Source: Hamadaea sp013361475 (GTDB taxonomy: Bacteria; Actinomycetota; Actinomycetes; Mycobacteriales; Micromonosporaceae). Taken from it: DNA of 64,000 bases. The notes beneath the pieces are model-generated. The model was not told the DNA's origin and ran no database searches. It worked only from the letters and a program-made list of their open reading frames with translations. Positions 8,719-16,280 of this stretch are shown here, in pieces (the first letter of the stretch is position 1; each line of letters begins with the position of its first letter). The stretch spans positions 13,792 to 77,791 of the forward strand of contig NZ_JBFAHM010000025.1 in NCBI RefSeq assembly GCF_040654195.1. The letters run 5' to 3'. The position numbers and the translations under genes were made by a program.

Positions 8719-9678
8719 GTGAGTGCTCCCGCGCTGCTGTTGGTTCTCGGTGACGAAGAGTTGTTGGCCACCCGCGCCGTCAACCAAGTAGTGGAAGCGG
8801 TCAGACAGGACGATCCGGTCGCGTCGGTCAGCGAATTCCAGGGCAGCGATCTCCTTCCGGGTGAGCTGGCGGGCGCGTTGAGCCCGTCGCTGTTCGGCGG
8901 TCGCCCGGTGGTGATCGTCTACAACGGACAAGACGCGAAGAAGGATCTGACGGCGGCGCTGCTGGCGTACGCGGCCAACGCCGATCCGGGGGCGTCGCTG
9001 GTGATCTGCCACGCCGGGGGAGCCAAAGGCAAGGCCCTGGCCGACGGGCTGAAGCAGGCCGGGGCAGAGGTGGCGCTGGCGGCCAAGGTGACCCGGCACG
9101 CTGACAAGGTCGACTTCATCCGCTCCGAGATCCGCCGGCTCGGCGGCAAATGCAGCGGTGAGGCGGCCGAAGCGCTGCTCGACGCGGTCGGCAACGACCT
9201 CCGGGAACTGGCGGCCGCCTGCCATCAGCTGATGGCCGACACGAACGGCCGCATCGAACTCGACGTCGTGCAGCGGTACTACAAGGGCCGCGCCGAGGTC
9301 AGTGGATTCGCCGTGGCCGACGCCGCCGTCGCGGGCGACGTTCCGGCCGCACTGGAGGCGCTGCGCTGGGCGCTGGCCACGGGCGTGGACCCGGTCCCGA
9401 TCGCCGACGCGCTGGCCGACGGCGTACGCACCGTCGCCCGGGTCGCCTCGGCCGGTCGCGGCGGAAACGCGTACCAGCTGGCGAGCAAGCTCGGCATGCC
9501 CGCCTGGAAGATCGAGAAGGCGCAGCGGATGGCCCGGGGCTGGACCCCGGAAGGTCTCGTCGACGCGATGGCCGCCGCCGCCGTGTGCAACGCCGAGGTC
9601 AAGGGCGGCTCCGACGATCGCGGGTACGCCCTGGAGCGGGCCATCATGGCGATGGCGGCGGCCCGGAGCGGACGATGA
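8719..9678 (+). CDS. holA: DNA polymerase III delta subunit
   Basis: 319 residues. This clamp-loader subunit opens the beta sliding clamp. The start is GTG 8719, chosen because the protein then begins VSAPALLLVLGDEELLATRA, the conserved N-terminus. Family features include VIVYNGQDAKKDLTAALLAY, SLVICHAGGAKGKALADGLK (a degenerate AAA+ domain), the region EAAEALLDAVGNDLRELAAAC, the collar-type helices and the terminal LERAIMAMAAAR. Its position downstream of comEC and upstream of rpsT is the standard actinobacterial order. The stop overlaps the next ATG (9675) by 4 bp. Confidence 0.93.
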   Translation: MSAPALLLVLGDEELLATRAVNQVVEAVRQDDPVASVSEFQGSDLLPGELAGALSPSLFGGRPVVIVYNGQDAKKDLTAALLAYAANADPGASLVICHAGGAKGKALADGLKQAGAEVALAAKVTRHADKVDFIRSEIRRLGGKCSGEAAEALLDAVGNDLRELAAACHQLMADTNGRIELDVVQRYYKGRAEVSGFAVADAAVAGDVPAALEALRWALATGVDPVPIADALADGVRTVARVASAGRGGNAYQLASKLGMPAWKIEKAQRMARGWTPEGLVDAMAAAAVCNAEVKGGSDDRGYALERAIMAMAAARSGR

Positions 9679-10169
9679 TCGCCGACGTACGCGCGAAGGA
9701 TCGTCCGTTCTATGCCCGGGTTCTGGGCCTGCAGTACATCCGGCCGAGCGGCCTGCTGTGTTTCTTCTTCTTCGAAGGCGCGATCGCGCTCGCCACCCTG
9801 CTCGCCCTCGCCGAGCTGGTGACGTGGTGGGCGGTCGTGGTGCTCCCGGCCGCGATCGCGATCATGGTGAAGATCAACGATCTGATCGCGGGATTCGGCG
9901 TACGCTCGGCGGCCCGCGCGCAGGCTCGGGCGGCGGTTCGCAGCGCCACCCGGCGGGCGGCCAAACGCGAGGCGAAAGCGGCCCGGCGGAAGGCGGCCGA
10001 GGATGCCGACATCGTTCCCGCGCAGCCGGTCGGCGAGGACTTCCCGGAGGAGCCGCCCGCCGTCGGCCGAGCGGCCGTGCCCCAGCCGTACGCCGGCCTG
10101 GCCGCCCCGGACGAGGTGCGCTCGAGCCAGGCGCGCCGTCGCCAGTCCGCCGCCCACCGCTACGACTGA
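9675..10169 (+). CDS. Small membrane protein with basic tail, unknown function
   Basis: 164 residues. The start ATG 9675 overlaps the holA stop (ATGA). A short cytoplasmic N-terminus (MIADVRAKDRPFYARVLGLQ) is followed by two hydrophobic segments at about residues 27-70 (LLCFFFFEGAIALATLLALA and WWAVVVLPAAIAIMV). After them comes an Arg/Ala/Lys-rich helix (AARAQARAAVRSATRRAAKR...) and an acidic-proline tail ending SSQARRRQSAAHRYD. It looks like a membrane hairpin carrying a long charged cytosolic helix. No catalytic motif is visible. Coupling to holA suggests cotranscription but does not reveal a role. Confidence 0.75.
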   Translation: MIADVRAKDRPFYARVLGLQYIRPSGLLCFFFFEGAIALATLLALAELVTWWAVVVLPAAIAIMVKINDLIAGFGVRSAARAQARAAVRSATRRAAKREAKAARRKAAEDADIVPAQPVGEDFPEEPPAVGRAAVPQPYAGLAAPDEVRSSQARRRQSAAHRYD

Positions 10170-10190
10170 TCACGGGAGCCGGGTAAGCGA

Positions 10191-10219
10191 AAGCCCGCCG
10201 CCGAATCGGCAGCGGGCTT
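10191..10219. terminator. Bidirectional terminator between holA operon and rpsT
   Basis: A strong hairpin: outer stem AAGCCCGC / GCGGGCTT and inner stem GCCG / CGGC around AAT, lying between convergent genes (the membrane protein ends at 10169, rpsT ends at 10237). The stem begins with AA and ends with TT, so it can work in both directions. Confidence 0.8.
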
Positions 10220-10236
10220 CGTCGCTGAAAGGGGCG

Positions 10237-10506
10237 TCAGGCCGCGGCGGCGGTGTTCAGCCGCTTGGCGATCGACGACTTGCGGTTCGCCGCCTGGTTC
10301 TTGTGGATCACGCCCTTGCTGACCGCCTTGTCGAGCTGACGGGAAGCGGCGACCATGAGCTCCGAGGCCTTGGCGGTGTCGCCGGCCTCGGTCGCCTCGT
10401 GGAACTTGCGGATCGCCGTCTTCAGCGAAGACTTGACCGCCTTGTTCCGCAGCCGCGCCTTCTCGTTCTGGCGGTTGCGCTTGATCTGCGACTTGATGTT
10501 GGCCAC
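10237..10506 (-). CDS. rpsT: 30S ribosomal protein S20
   Basis: 89 residues, standard length and sequence of S20, which binds the 5' domain and helix 44 of 16S rRNA. It begins MANIKSQIKRNRQNEKARLR and has the conserved NKAVKSSLKTAIRKF, the helix with AASRQLDKAVSKGVIHKNQA and the terminal NRKSSIAKRLN. It is transcribed leftward from its own promoter; AGGAGAGG precedes the ATG. The leader contains two competing hairpins listed separately. Confidence 0.99.
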   Translation of the reverse strand: MANIKSQIKRNRQNEKARLRNKAVKSSLKTAIRKFHEATEAGDTAKASELMVAASRQLDKAVSKGVIHKNQAANRKSSIAKRLNTAAAA

Positions 10507-10526
10507 GTGTCAGCCTCTCCTAAATC

Positions 10527-10552
10527 GGGGCATCAACCCCGCTGAAGCGGGG
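10527..10552 (-). promoter_or_regulatory. rpsT leader with competing hairpins
   Basis: In the mRNA sense, CCCCGCTTCAGCGGGG (10537-10552) forms a 7-bp hairpin. Its GGGG can alternatively pair with CCCC at 10527-10530 nearer the start codon. The two pairings share the GGGG strand, so they are mutually exclusive. S20 synthesis is autoregulated in Escherichia coli; whether this leader does that here is inference. Confidence 0.4.
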
Positions 10553-10572
10553 ACACAAAAGTTCGACGTGCC

Positions 10573-10602
10573 AGGTTAACAGGCGCGGCCTTGGTCAGCC
10601 AA
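10573..10602 (-). promoter_or_regulatory. rpsT promoter
   Basis: On the minus strand, TTGGCT (plus-strand 10597-10602) is followed after 18 bp by TAACCT (10573-10578), a reasonable housekeeping-sigma -35/-10 pair. It lies 66 bp or more upstream of the rpsT ATG. Confidence 0.5.
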
Positions 10603-10629
10603 AGCGGAGCACAGCTTGGGCGGACTAGG

Positions 10630-11586
10630 TCACCAGCGCCAGTCCCGGCGTCTCGCCAACCAGTCTATCGCCAGCCGGCCGCAGTGTCGCTGGTGGGTCC
10701 GCACGTAGGGGGAGGTCGGGATCTCCGGCCGCAGACCCTGCGTCAGGTAGTACCCGGCGAGGCCGGCCAGCGTCGCGTCGAGCGCGTCGGCCGGGGCGTC
10801 CGCCGCGGCGGGATGCGTCGCGAACAGCGTATCGACGTCGTGATCGGGCACGGCGGAGATCAACAGACTGACCAGGTCGAGCCAGGCCGGACCCCGGCAC
10901 AGATGGTTCCAGTCGCAGATCCACGCCGCACCGGCGGTGTCCAGGATCACGTTGTCCGCCCGCAAATCGCAGTGCATGACACCCGGCATCGCGTCGCCGT
11001 AGTCCAGCAGCCGTCGCTCCAACCGGGCCAGCTCGGCGAGGTGCGGCTCCATCCCCGGGTCCGGTAGCTGCTCGGTGCCGGACAGGACGGCCGCCCAACG
11101 GCCCAGGGTGCCGTCCATGACGGCGCTGAAGGACTCCGGGGCGAACTCCGCCAGACTGGCGGGCATCGGGGACAACGACACCGCCGCTTGGGCGTACGCG
11201 GTCAGCGCGGCGGTCAGCTCGGCCGGCCGCCACGGCAGCGCCGGCATGCGAGCGCCGTCCACAGCGTCGAGGCAGATCACGAAGTACCCCGCCGGTTCCG
11301 CCGTCCAGCGCACCCGGGGCGCCGGTACGCCGACCGGCAACGCCTCGGTGATCCGCGCCTCTTTCGCGTACCACTCGGCCGGTGCGAGATCGAGGGGCGC
11401 GGCCTTGACGAAGGCGCGGATCCCGGCCACCGTGGTGAGGACCGCCGCGAAGCCTTGGGTGAAGCCGCTTCGGGCGACCCGCGCGGACGCGACCTCACCG
11501 CCGAGCCGATCCGCGATCGCGATACGCAGCGTCTCCGGCAGCTGTTCCCAGTCGGGCCGCTGAGCGGTCTCGGTGTACGGGATCAT
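10630..11586 (-). CDS. APH/choline-kinase-fold phosphotransferase
   Basis: 318 residues with the aminoglycoside-phosphotransferase (protein-kinase-like) fold. Catalytic loop: MHCDLRADNVILDTAG, with catalytic Asp in HCDLRADN. Metal-binding motif: ICDWNHLCRGPAWLDL, with a DWN in place of DFG. The N-lobe has the nucleotide-binding strands TQGFAAVLTTV and IRAFVKAAPLD. The substrate cannot be assigned; such chromosomal genes are often annotated as resistance determinants without evidence. It is divergent from the DUF4240 gene, 68 bp away, and convergent in spacing with rpsT upstream on the same strand. Confidence 0.85.
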   Translation of the reverse strand: MIPYTETAQRPDWEQLPETLRIAIADRLGGEVASARVARSGFTQGFAAVLTTVAGIRAFVKAAPLDLAPAEWYAKEARITEALPVGVPAPRVRWTAEPAGYFVICLDAVDGARMPALPWRPAELTAALTAYAQAAVSLSPMPASLAEFAPESFSAVMDGTLGRWAAVLSGTEQLPDPGMEPHLAELARLERRLLDYGDAMPGVMHCDLRADNVILDTAGAAWICDWNHLCRGPAWLDLVSLLISAVPDHDVDTLFATHPAAADAPADALDATLAGLAGYYLTQGLRPEIPTSPYVRTHQRHCGRLAIDWLARRRDWRW

Positions 11587-11654
11587 GCCCGGAATGGTCC
11601 CGCAGAGCCGCGACCGGGCGCGAGTCGTTAAACGAGGAGACCGAGGAGGCGACC

Positions 11655-12197
11655 GTGGAGCTGGACGAGTTCTGGGGCGTGATCGACGCCGCGCGATCCG
11701 ATGTCGACGGCGAGATCGGCCAGGACGGCGAGGCGCTCGCGAAGGCGCTGACCGCGCGGCTCGGGAGCCTGCCGGCGGATGGGCGCACCGCGTTCGGGCA
11801 GATCTTCGCCCAGGTGAGCACGGCTGCGCTGCGCTGGGACCTGTACGCCGCCGCCTACCTGATCGGGGGCGGTTGTGATCTCGGCGGCTTCGAGGATTTC
11901 CGCTTCGGCCTGATCGCCACCGGCGAAGCCTGGTACGCCAAGGCGCTGGCCGATCCGGACGCGCTCGCCGGGCACCCCGTCGTGGCCGAGGCGGCCGACT
12001 GGGACGACGACAGCGCGATCTACGCCGAGCTGGTCGGGGACGCCGTGGCCGAGGCGTGCGGGGTCGAGCTGCGGAACCAGGGCGAGCCGGTCGGGGAGCG
12101 GCCCGAGGTCGACAACGACCTGATCATGCGCGCGCGACTGCCGCGGCTGGCCGCACTCTTCCTGGGCTGGCCGGCGAACGAGGGTTGCCGCTGCTGA
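11655..12197 (+). CDS. DUF4240 family protein
   Basis: 180 residues resembling the DUF4240 (MolR-type) domain: the opening MELDEFWGVIDAAR, the central LRWDLYAAAYLIGGGCDLGGFEDFRFGLIATGEAWY, and LADPDALAGHPVVAEAADWD. The function of the family is unknown. The start GTG 11655 is preceded by GAGGAGG. The C-terminus ends in a Cys-rich GCRC. It shares a 68-bp divergent promoter region with the APH-fold gene and is followed by simple repeats and a copy of the palindromic element. Confidence 0.8.
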   Translation: MELDEFWGVIDAARSDVDGEIGQDGEALAKALTARLGSLPADGRTAFGQIFAQVSTAALRWDLYAAAYLIGGGCDLGGFEDFRFGLIATGEAWYAKALADPDALAGHPVVAEAADWDDDSAIYAELVGDAVAEACGVELRNQGEPVGERPEVDNDLIMRARLPRLAALFLGWPANEGCRC

Positions 12198-12310
12198 CCG
12201 CGCCGCACCGCGCCGCACCGCGCCGCACCGAACCGCGCCGCACCGCACCGCACCGCACCGCGCCCGCGCCGCACCGCGCCCGCACCGCACCGCGCCCGCA
12301 CAGCACGCCG
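12198..12310. repeat. Simple tandem repeat of GCACC/GCGCC units
   Basis: About 110 bp of head-to-tail CGCACC, CGCGCC and CCGCAC units begin immediately after the DUF4240 stop codon. The unit length is mixed 5-6 bp and the copies are imperfect. It does not encode a plausible protein. Slippage-prone DNA of this kind is expected to vary between close relatives. Confidence 0.8.
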
Positions 12311-12313
12311 CCG

Positions 12314-12378
12314 CCGCCGGATCACGGTTCCGGGTCGAATCTTGGACCAAGATTCGACCGCGAACCCTGATCCAGCGG
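12314..12378. repeat. 65-bp nested palindromic repeat, copy 1
   Basis: Inner inverted repeat: GGTCGAATCTTGG (12333-12345), one base, then CCAAGATTCGACC (12347-12359), a perfect 13-bp stem. Outer inverted repeat: 12314-12330 pairs with 12362-12378 (15 of 17 positions). The layout is identical to copies at 19279-19343 and 51895-51957. It lies between the DUF4240 gene and lepA, 100 bp before the lepA start. Confidence 0.9.
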
Positions 12379-12477
12379 CAAAAACGGCGGCCCGTGGGAG
12401 ACGACCCGGGAGCATGGGATCATAGAGGCGAGCTGCAGCCGCAGCCCCATCCCATCTGACGACGAAACGGACGATCC

Positions 12478-14355
12478 GTGCCTCCGACGCCCGGTGTGAA
12501 CCAGCCCGGTACCACCGACCCCGGTGCCATCCGGAACTTCTGCATCATCGCACACATCGACCATGGCAAATCAACGCTGGCCGACCGGATGTTGCAGCTG
12601 ACCGAGGTGGTCGACCCGCGCCAGATGCGGGCCCAGTACCTCGACCGCATGGACATCGAGCGGGAGCGCGGCATCACGATCAAGTCGCAGGCGGTCCGCA
12701 TGCCGTGGACCGTGCGGGAGGGGGAGCGGACCGGCGAGACGGTCGTCCTCAACATGATCGACACCCCGGGGCACGTCGACTTCACCTACGAGGTCTCCCG
12801 CAGCCTGGCCGCCTGCGAGGGCGCGATCCTGCTGGTCGACGCCGCGCAGGGGATCGAGGCGCAGACGCTGGCCAACCTCTATCTGGCCATGGAGAACGAC
12901 CTCACGATCATCCCGGTGCTGAACAAGATCGACCTGCCGGCGGCCCAGCCGGAGAAGTACGCCGAGGAGCTGGCGAACCTGGTCGGCTGCCTGCCCGACG
13001 AGGTCCTGAAGGTCTCGGGCAAGACCGGAGTCGGCGTACCGCATCTGCTGGACGAGATCGTGCGGCGGCTGCCGACGCCGATCGGCGACGCCGCCGCGCC
13101 CGCGCGGGCCATGATCTTCGACTCCGTCTACGACATCTACCGCGGTGTGGTGACCTACGTCCGGGTCGTCGACGGCCGCATCGAGGCGCGCGACCGGATC
13201 CGCATGATGTCCACCGGCGCGGTGCACGAGCTGCTGGAGCTGGGCGTCATCTCGCCGGAGCCGGTGAAGTCGGGTGCGCTCGGCGTGGGCGAGGTGGGTT
13301 ACCTCATCACCGGCGTGAAGGACGTACGCCAGTCGCGAGTCGGTGACACGGTCACGATCAACGCCAAGCCGGCCAAGGAGTCGCTCGGCGGCTACAAAGA
13401 CCCCAAGCCGATGGTGTACTCGGGGCTCTACCCGATCGACGGCTCGGACTACCCGGCGTTGCGTGAGGCGCTGGACAAGCTCAAGCTGAACGACGCCGCG
13501 CTGGTCTACGAGCCGGAGTCGTCGGCGGCGCTGGGCTTCGGCTTCCGCGTCGGCTTCCTCGGCCTGCTGCACCTGGAGATCATCCAGCAGCGGCTCGAGC
13601 GGGAGTTCGGCCTCGACCTCATCGCCACCGCACCCAACGTGGTCTACCGCGTGCTGCTGGAGGACGGCAAGGAGGTCGTCGTCACCAACCCCAGCGAGTA
13701 CCCGGTGGGCAAGGTCGCCGAGGTCTTCGAGCCGGTCGCCCGGGTCACGGTCCTCGCGCCCAACGACTACGTCGGCGCGATCATGGAACTCTGCCAGGGT
13801 CGCCGCGGCACGCTGCAAGGCATGGACTACCTGTCCGCGGACCGCGTCGAGCTGCGCTACGTGCTGCCGCTCGGCGAGATCATCTTCGACTTCTTCGACC
13901 AGCTCAAGTCCAGGACCAAGGGGTACGCCAGCCTCGACTACGAGCCGTCCGGCGAGCAGTCGGCCGACCTGGTCAAGGTGGACATCCTGCTGCAGGGGGA
14001 GACGGTCGACGCCTTCTCCGCGATCGTCCACAAGGACAAGGCCTACACGTACGGCACGACCATCGCCGCGAAGCTGCGCGAACTGATTCCGCGGCAGCAG
14101 TTCGAGGTGCCGATCCAGGCGGCCATCGGCTCCCGGATCATCGCCCGCGAGACGATCCGCGCCATCCGCAAGGACGTGCTGGCCAAGTGCTACGGCGGTG
14201 ACATCACCCGGAAGCGCAAGCTGCTGGAGAAGCAGAAGGAAGGCAAGAAGCGCATGAAGATGGTCGGCCGCGTCGAGGTGCCGCAGGAGGCCTTCATCGC
14301 CGCGCTGTCGACGTCGGACAGTGGTGACTCGTCCGGCAAGTCCGGGCGCAAGTGA
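12478..14355 (+). CDS. lepA: Elongation factor 4 (LepA), ribosomal back-translocase GTPase
   Basis: 625 residues, normal length. It binds ribosomes and influences translocation or initiation under stress. G1 motif AHIDHGKSTLADR; switch region RERGITIKSQ; G3 DTPGHVDF; G4 NKIDLP. The family-specific C-terminal domain is intact (GGDITRKRKLLEKQKEGKKR, VPQEAFIAAL). The start is GTG 12478. The stop (TGA 14353-14355) overlaps the Nudix ATG by one base. Confidence 0.98.
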   Translation: MPPTPGVNQPGTTDPGAIRNFCIIAHIDHGKSTLADRMLQLTEVVDPRQMRAQYLDRMDIERERGITIKSQAVRMPWTVREGERTGETVVLNMIDTPGHVDFTYEVSRSLAACEGAILLVDAAQGIEAQTLANLYLAMENDLTIIPVLNKIDLPAAQPEKYAEELANLVGCLPDEVLKVSGKTGVGVPHLLDEIVRRLPTPIGDAAAPARAMIFDSVYDIYRGVVTYVRVVDGRIEARDRIRMMSTGAVHELLELGVISPEPVKSGALGVGEVGYLITGVKDVRQSRVGDTVTINAKPAKESLGGYKDPKPMVYSGLYPIDGSDYPALREALDKLKLNDAALVYEPESSAALGFGFRVGFLGLLHLEIIQQRLEREFGLDLIATAPNVVYRVLLEDGKEVVVTNPSEYPVGKVAEVFEPVARVTVLAPNDYVGAIMELCQGRRGTLQGMDYLSADRVELRYVLPLGEIIFDFFDQLKSRTKGYASLDYEPSGEQSADLVKVDILLQGETVDAFSAIVHKDKAYTYGTTIAAKLRELIPRQQFEVPIQAAIGSRIIARETIRAIRKDVLAKCYGGDITRKRKLLEKQKEGKKRMKMVGRVEVPQEAFIAALSTSDSGDSSGKSGRK

Positions 14356-14861
14356 TGTTCTGCCCACGATGCGGGGCGGCCCTCCAAGCCGCCCCGCCGA
14401 GCACGTGTGGGCGTTGTGCGTACCAGCTGTATGTGAATGCGAGACCCACCGCGAGCCTGATCGTGCACGACGGCGCGGGGAGGTTCCTGGCCCTGAAACG
14501 GGCCCGCGACCCGCAGGCGGGGCTGTGGGAGACGCCCGGCGGGTTCTGCGACGGCTGGGAGGAGCCGGCGGAGGCCGCGATCCGCGAGGGCCGCGAGGAA
14601 CTCGGTGTGGACGTCGTCCTGGGCGACTTCGTCGGGATGTACGTGGGGAGCTACCTGTTCCAGGACGAGCTGCTGCCGGTGCTGGACTGCTTCTGGCTGG
14701 CCCGGTTGCCCGGCGGCGAGATCACGCTGGACCCCGAGGAATCGTCGGAGCTGGCCTGGTTTTCGCTGGTGACACCACCTCCCATGGCGTTCGGCACGAT
14801 GGACCGCGCGCTCACAGACGCCGTCCAGATCCTTTGTAGAAAAGATCAGTTCGCTGAGTAA
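14355..14861 (+). CDS. Nudix hydrolase with N-terminal zinc ribbon
   Basis: 168 residues. The zinc ribbon is formed by CPRCG and CGRCAYQ. The Nudix box GFCDGWEEPAEAAIREGREELG fits GX5EX7REUXEEXGU apart from glycine at the U position, so pyrophosphatase activity on a nucleoside-diphosphate derivative is likely; the substrate is unknown. Zinc-ribbon Nudix proteins include NADH pyrophosphatases, but the SQPWPFP-type array of NudC is not present. It starts at ATG 14355, one base overlapping the lepA stop (GTG 14352 is an alternative), so it is cotranslated with lepA. Confidence 0.88.
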   Translation: MFCPRCGAALQAAPPSTCGRCAYQLYVNARPTASLIVHDGAGRFLALKRARDPQAGLWETPGGFCDGWEEPAEAAIREGREELGVDVVLGDFVGMYVGSYLFQDELLPVLDCFWLARLPGGEITLDPEESSELAWFSLVTPPPMAFGTMDRALTDAVQILCRKDQFAE

Positions 14862-14877
14862 CGTCGGCGTCAACCCA

Positions 14878-14902
14878 TCGTTACCCCAAGTGCAGTGTTT
14901 GC
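14878..14902 (+). promoter_or_regulatory. 25-bp conserved upstream motif, copy A
   Basis: TCGTTACCCCAAGTGCAGTG followed by TTTGC. It matches the copy at 16198-16222 at 24 of 25 positions. It ends 55 bp before the ATG of the first repeat protein; the second copy ends 58 bp before its ATG. Conservation confined to this block in otherwise dissimilar leaders points to a regulator or sigma-factor binding site. Confidence 0.7.
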
Positions 14903-14957
14903 CGCTTTCGCCCGAATTGCCGGGGCTGAAGCGGACCTATGTGCACAAGGAGTGACA

Positions 14958-16094
14958 ATGCAGATTAAGAAGGCCGGAGCTGTTGCCTTTGGCGCGCTCG
15001 CGACCGTCGCGGTGATCGGTGCTCCCGCCGCCGCTTCCGCCCACACCACCGAGGCCAAGGCGCAGTCGATGCGTGAGGTCGCCTCGCCCTTCCTCGGCGC
15101 TGCCCGTGACATGTGGCAGGCCCCGTGGGATGGCCCGCAGCAGTCCCTGGTCTCCGCCGGCACCGGTTCCGTCGCGAACGCCGCCGCGTGGCAGATCTGT
15201 GCGTCCAACGTCATGGCCGGCGTCGGCGGGGTCATCAACTCCAGCAGCCCGACCACCGTGCTCGACGGCTGCACCAACGCCAACATCTGGCTGAAGCAGG
15301 ACACCGTTCCGCCGGTCATCGGCGCGCTGAACGACACGGCGATCGCCGCCGCGTCGTGGCAGTTCTGCGGCTCGAACGGCGTCGCGGGCGTCGGCGGCAC
15401 GGTCGCGCTCCAGACCCCGGCGACCGTGCTGGGCGGCTGCGACAACTCGAACATCGTGATCAGCGGCCCCGACGGCAACTACACCGAGGCCGGCACGGTC
15501 GCCACCGCGCGTACCAAGCCGACCGCGCAGCAGAAGGCGGCCTTCAAGGCCGCCAAGCAGCAGGCCAAGCAGCAGCGCGTCGCGGCCAAGCGGCAGCAGC
15601 TCGCCGCCAAGCTGGCCGGTGTCGGCGGCGACCAGACCGACGTGGTCCGCGCCGCCTTCAGCGCCCGCAAGGACGCCCTGCTGAACAAGAAGATGCACGT
15701 CGTCCGGACGGCGGCGGCGTCGCCCAAGGCCGGCATGGGCTGGGGTGCGCCGTGGGACGTCGAGCCCCAGTCGCTGGCGACCGTCGGTGACGGCTCGGCG
15801 GTCCAGGCCGCCAGCTGGCAGGTCTGCGCCTCCAACGTCGTGGCCGGCGTCGGCGGCACCGTCGTCAGCAGCTCGCCCGACGCGGTCTTCGGCGACTGCC
15901 GCAACGCGACCGTGAAGATCACCCAGGACGACCCGACCTCGGTCATCTCCGTCCTGGACAACACCTCGATCAACGTGGCGCCGTGGCAGATCTGCGGCTC
16001 CAACTCGGTCGCGGGTGTCGGCGGCACCGTCGCCCTGCAGTCGAGCACCACGGTCTTCGGCGCCTGCCACAACGCCGACACGATCATCGACTGA
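14958..16094 (+). CDS. Secreted Cys-x23-Cys repeat protein A
   Basis: 378 residues. Signal peptide: MQIKKAGAVAFGALATVAVI then GAPAAASA, cleavage near residue 28. The mature protein holds four repeats of about 55 residues with the pattern N-A-A-x-W-Q-x-C-(A/G)-S-N-x-x-A-G-V-G-G, then S-P-x-T-V-x-G-x-C-x-N. The cysteines fall at 81/105, 137/161, 290/314 and 346/370, always 24 apart. Repeats 1-2 and 3-4 are separated by a Lys/Gln/Ala-rich helical stretch (about 185-250). Gly/Ala/Val-rich repeats with spaced Cys and Asn recall chaplins, the amyloid-forming surface proteins of Streptomyces, but the Cys spacing differs, so no family is assigned. ATG 14958 is chosen from AAGGAGTGA just upstream and the signal peptide. 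Confidence 0.85.
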   Translation: MQIKKAGAVAFGALATVAVIGAPAAASAHTTEAKAQSMREVASPFLGAARDMWQAPWDGPQQSLVSAGTGSVANAAAWQICASNVMAGVGGVINSSSPTTVLDGCTNANIWLKQDTVPPVIGALNDTAIAAASWQFCGSNGVAGVGGTVALQTPATVLGGCDNSNIVISGPDGNYTEAGTVATARTKPTAQQKAAFKAAKQQAKQQRVAAKRQQLAAKLAGVGGDQTDVVRAAFSARKDALLNKKMHVVRTAAASPKAGMGWGAPWDVEPQSLATVGDGSAVQAASWQVCASNVVAGVGGTVVSSSPDAVFGDCRNATVKITQDDPTSVISVLDNTSINVAPWQICGSNSVAGVGGTVALQSSTTVFGACHNADTIID

Positions 16095-16125
16095 CGTCGG
16101 GTTCGGCGTACGCGGACAGTTCCCT

Positions 16126-16154
16126 GTGGGGCGGATCTTGAGGATCCGCCCCAC
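16126..16154 (+). terminator. Terminator after repeat protein A
   Basis: A perfect 12-bp stem, GTGGGGCGGATC / GATCCGCCCCAC, with loop TTGAG, 31 bp after the stop codon. It separates the transcription of the two paralogues, consistent with each having its own upstream motif. Confidence 0.8.
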
Positions 16155-16197
16155 TCCCATGTCCGGACTGGTACGCGGTAACGAGATCAGCTTCGGG

Positions 16198-16222
16198 TCG
16201 TTACCCAAAGTGCAGTGTTTGC
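16198..16222 (+). promoter_or_regulatory. 25-bp conserved upstream motif, copy B
   Basis: TCGTTACCCAAAGTGCAGTG followed by TTTGC, differing from copy A at one base. It lies in an unusually A+T-rich leader for this genome (16201-16270) and ends 58 bp before ATG 16281. Confidence 0.7.
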
Positions 16223-16280
16223 AGCATTTAGAAGCATTTGTCCACTTTATTTGGACCAATCTCCAGTACGAGGAGTGACC

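Noticed and set aside
12198..12310. Regular short repeats considered as a CRISPR array
   Set aside because: The units are 5-6 bp, contiguous, without 25-40 bp repeats or unique spacers, and no cas genes are nearby.
12571..14367. 598-codon open frame on the minus strand opposite lepA
   Set aside because: Same artefact; it mirrors the conserved lepA gene codon by codon and has no family features or ribosome-binding site.
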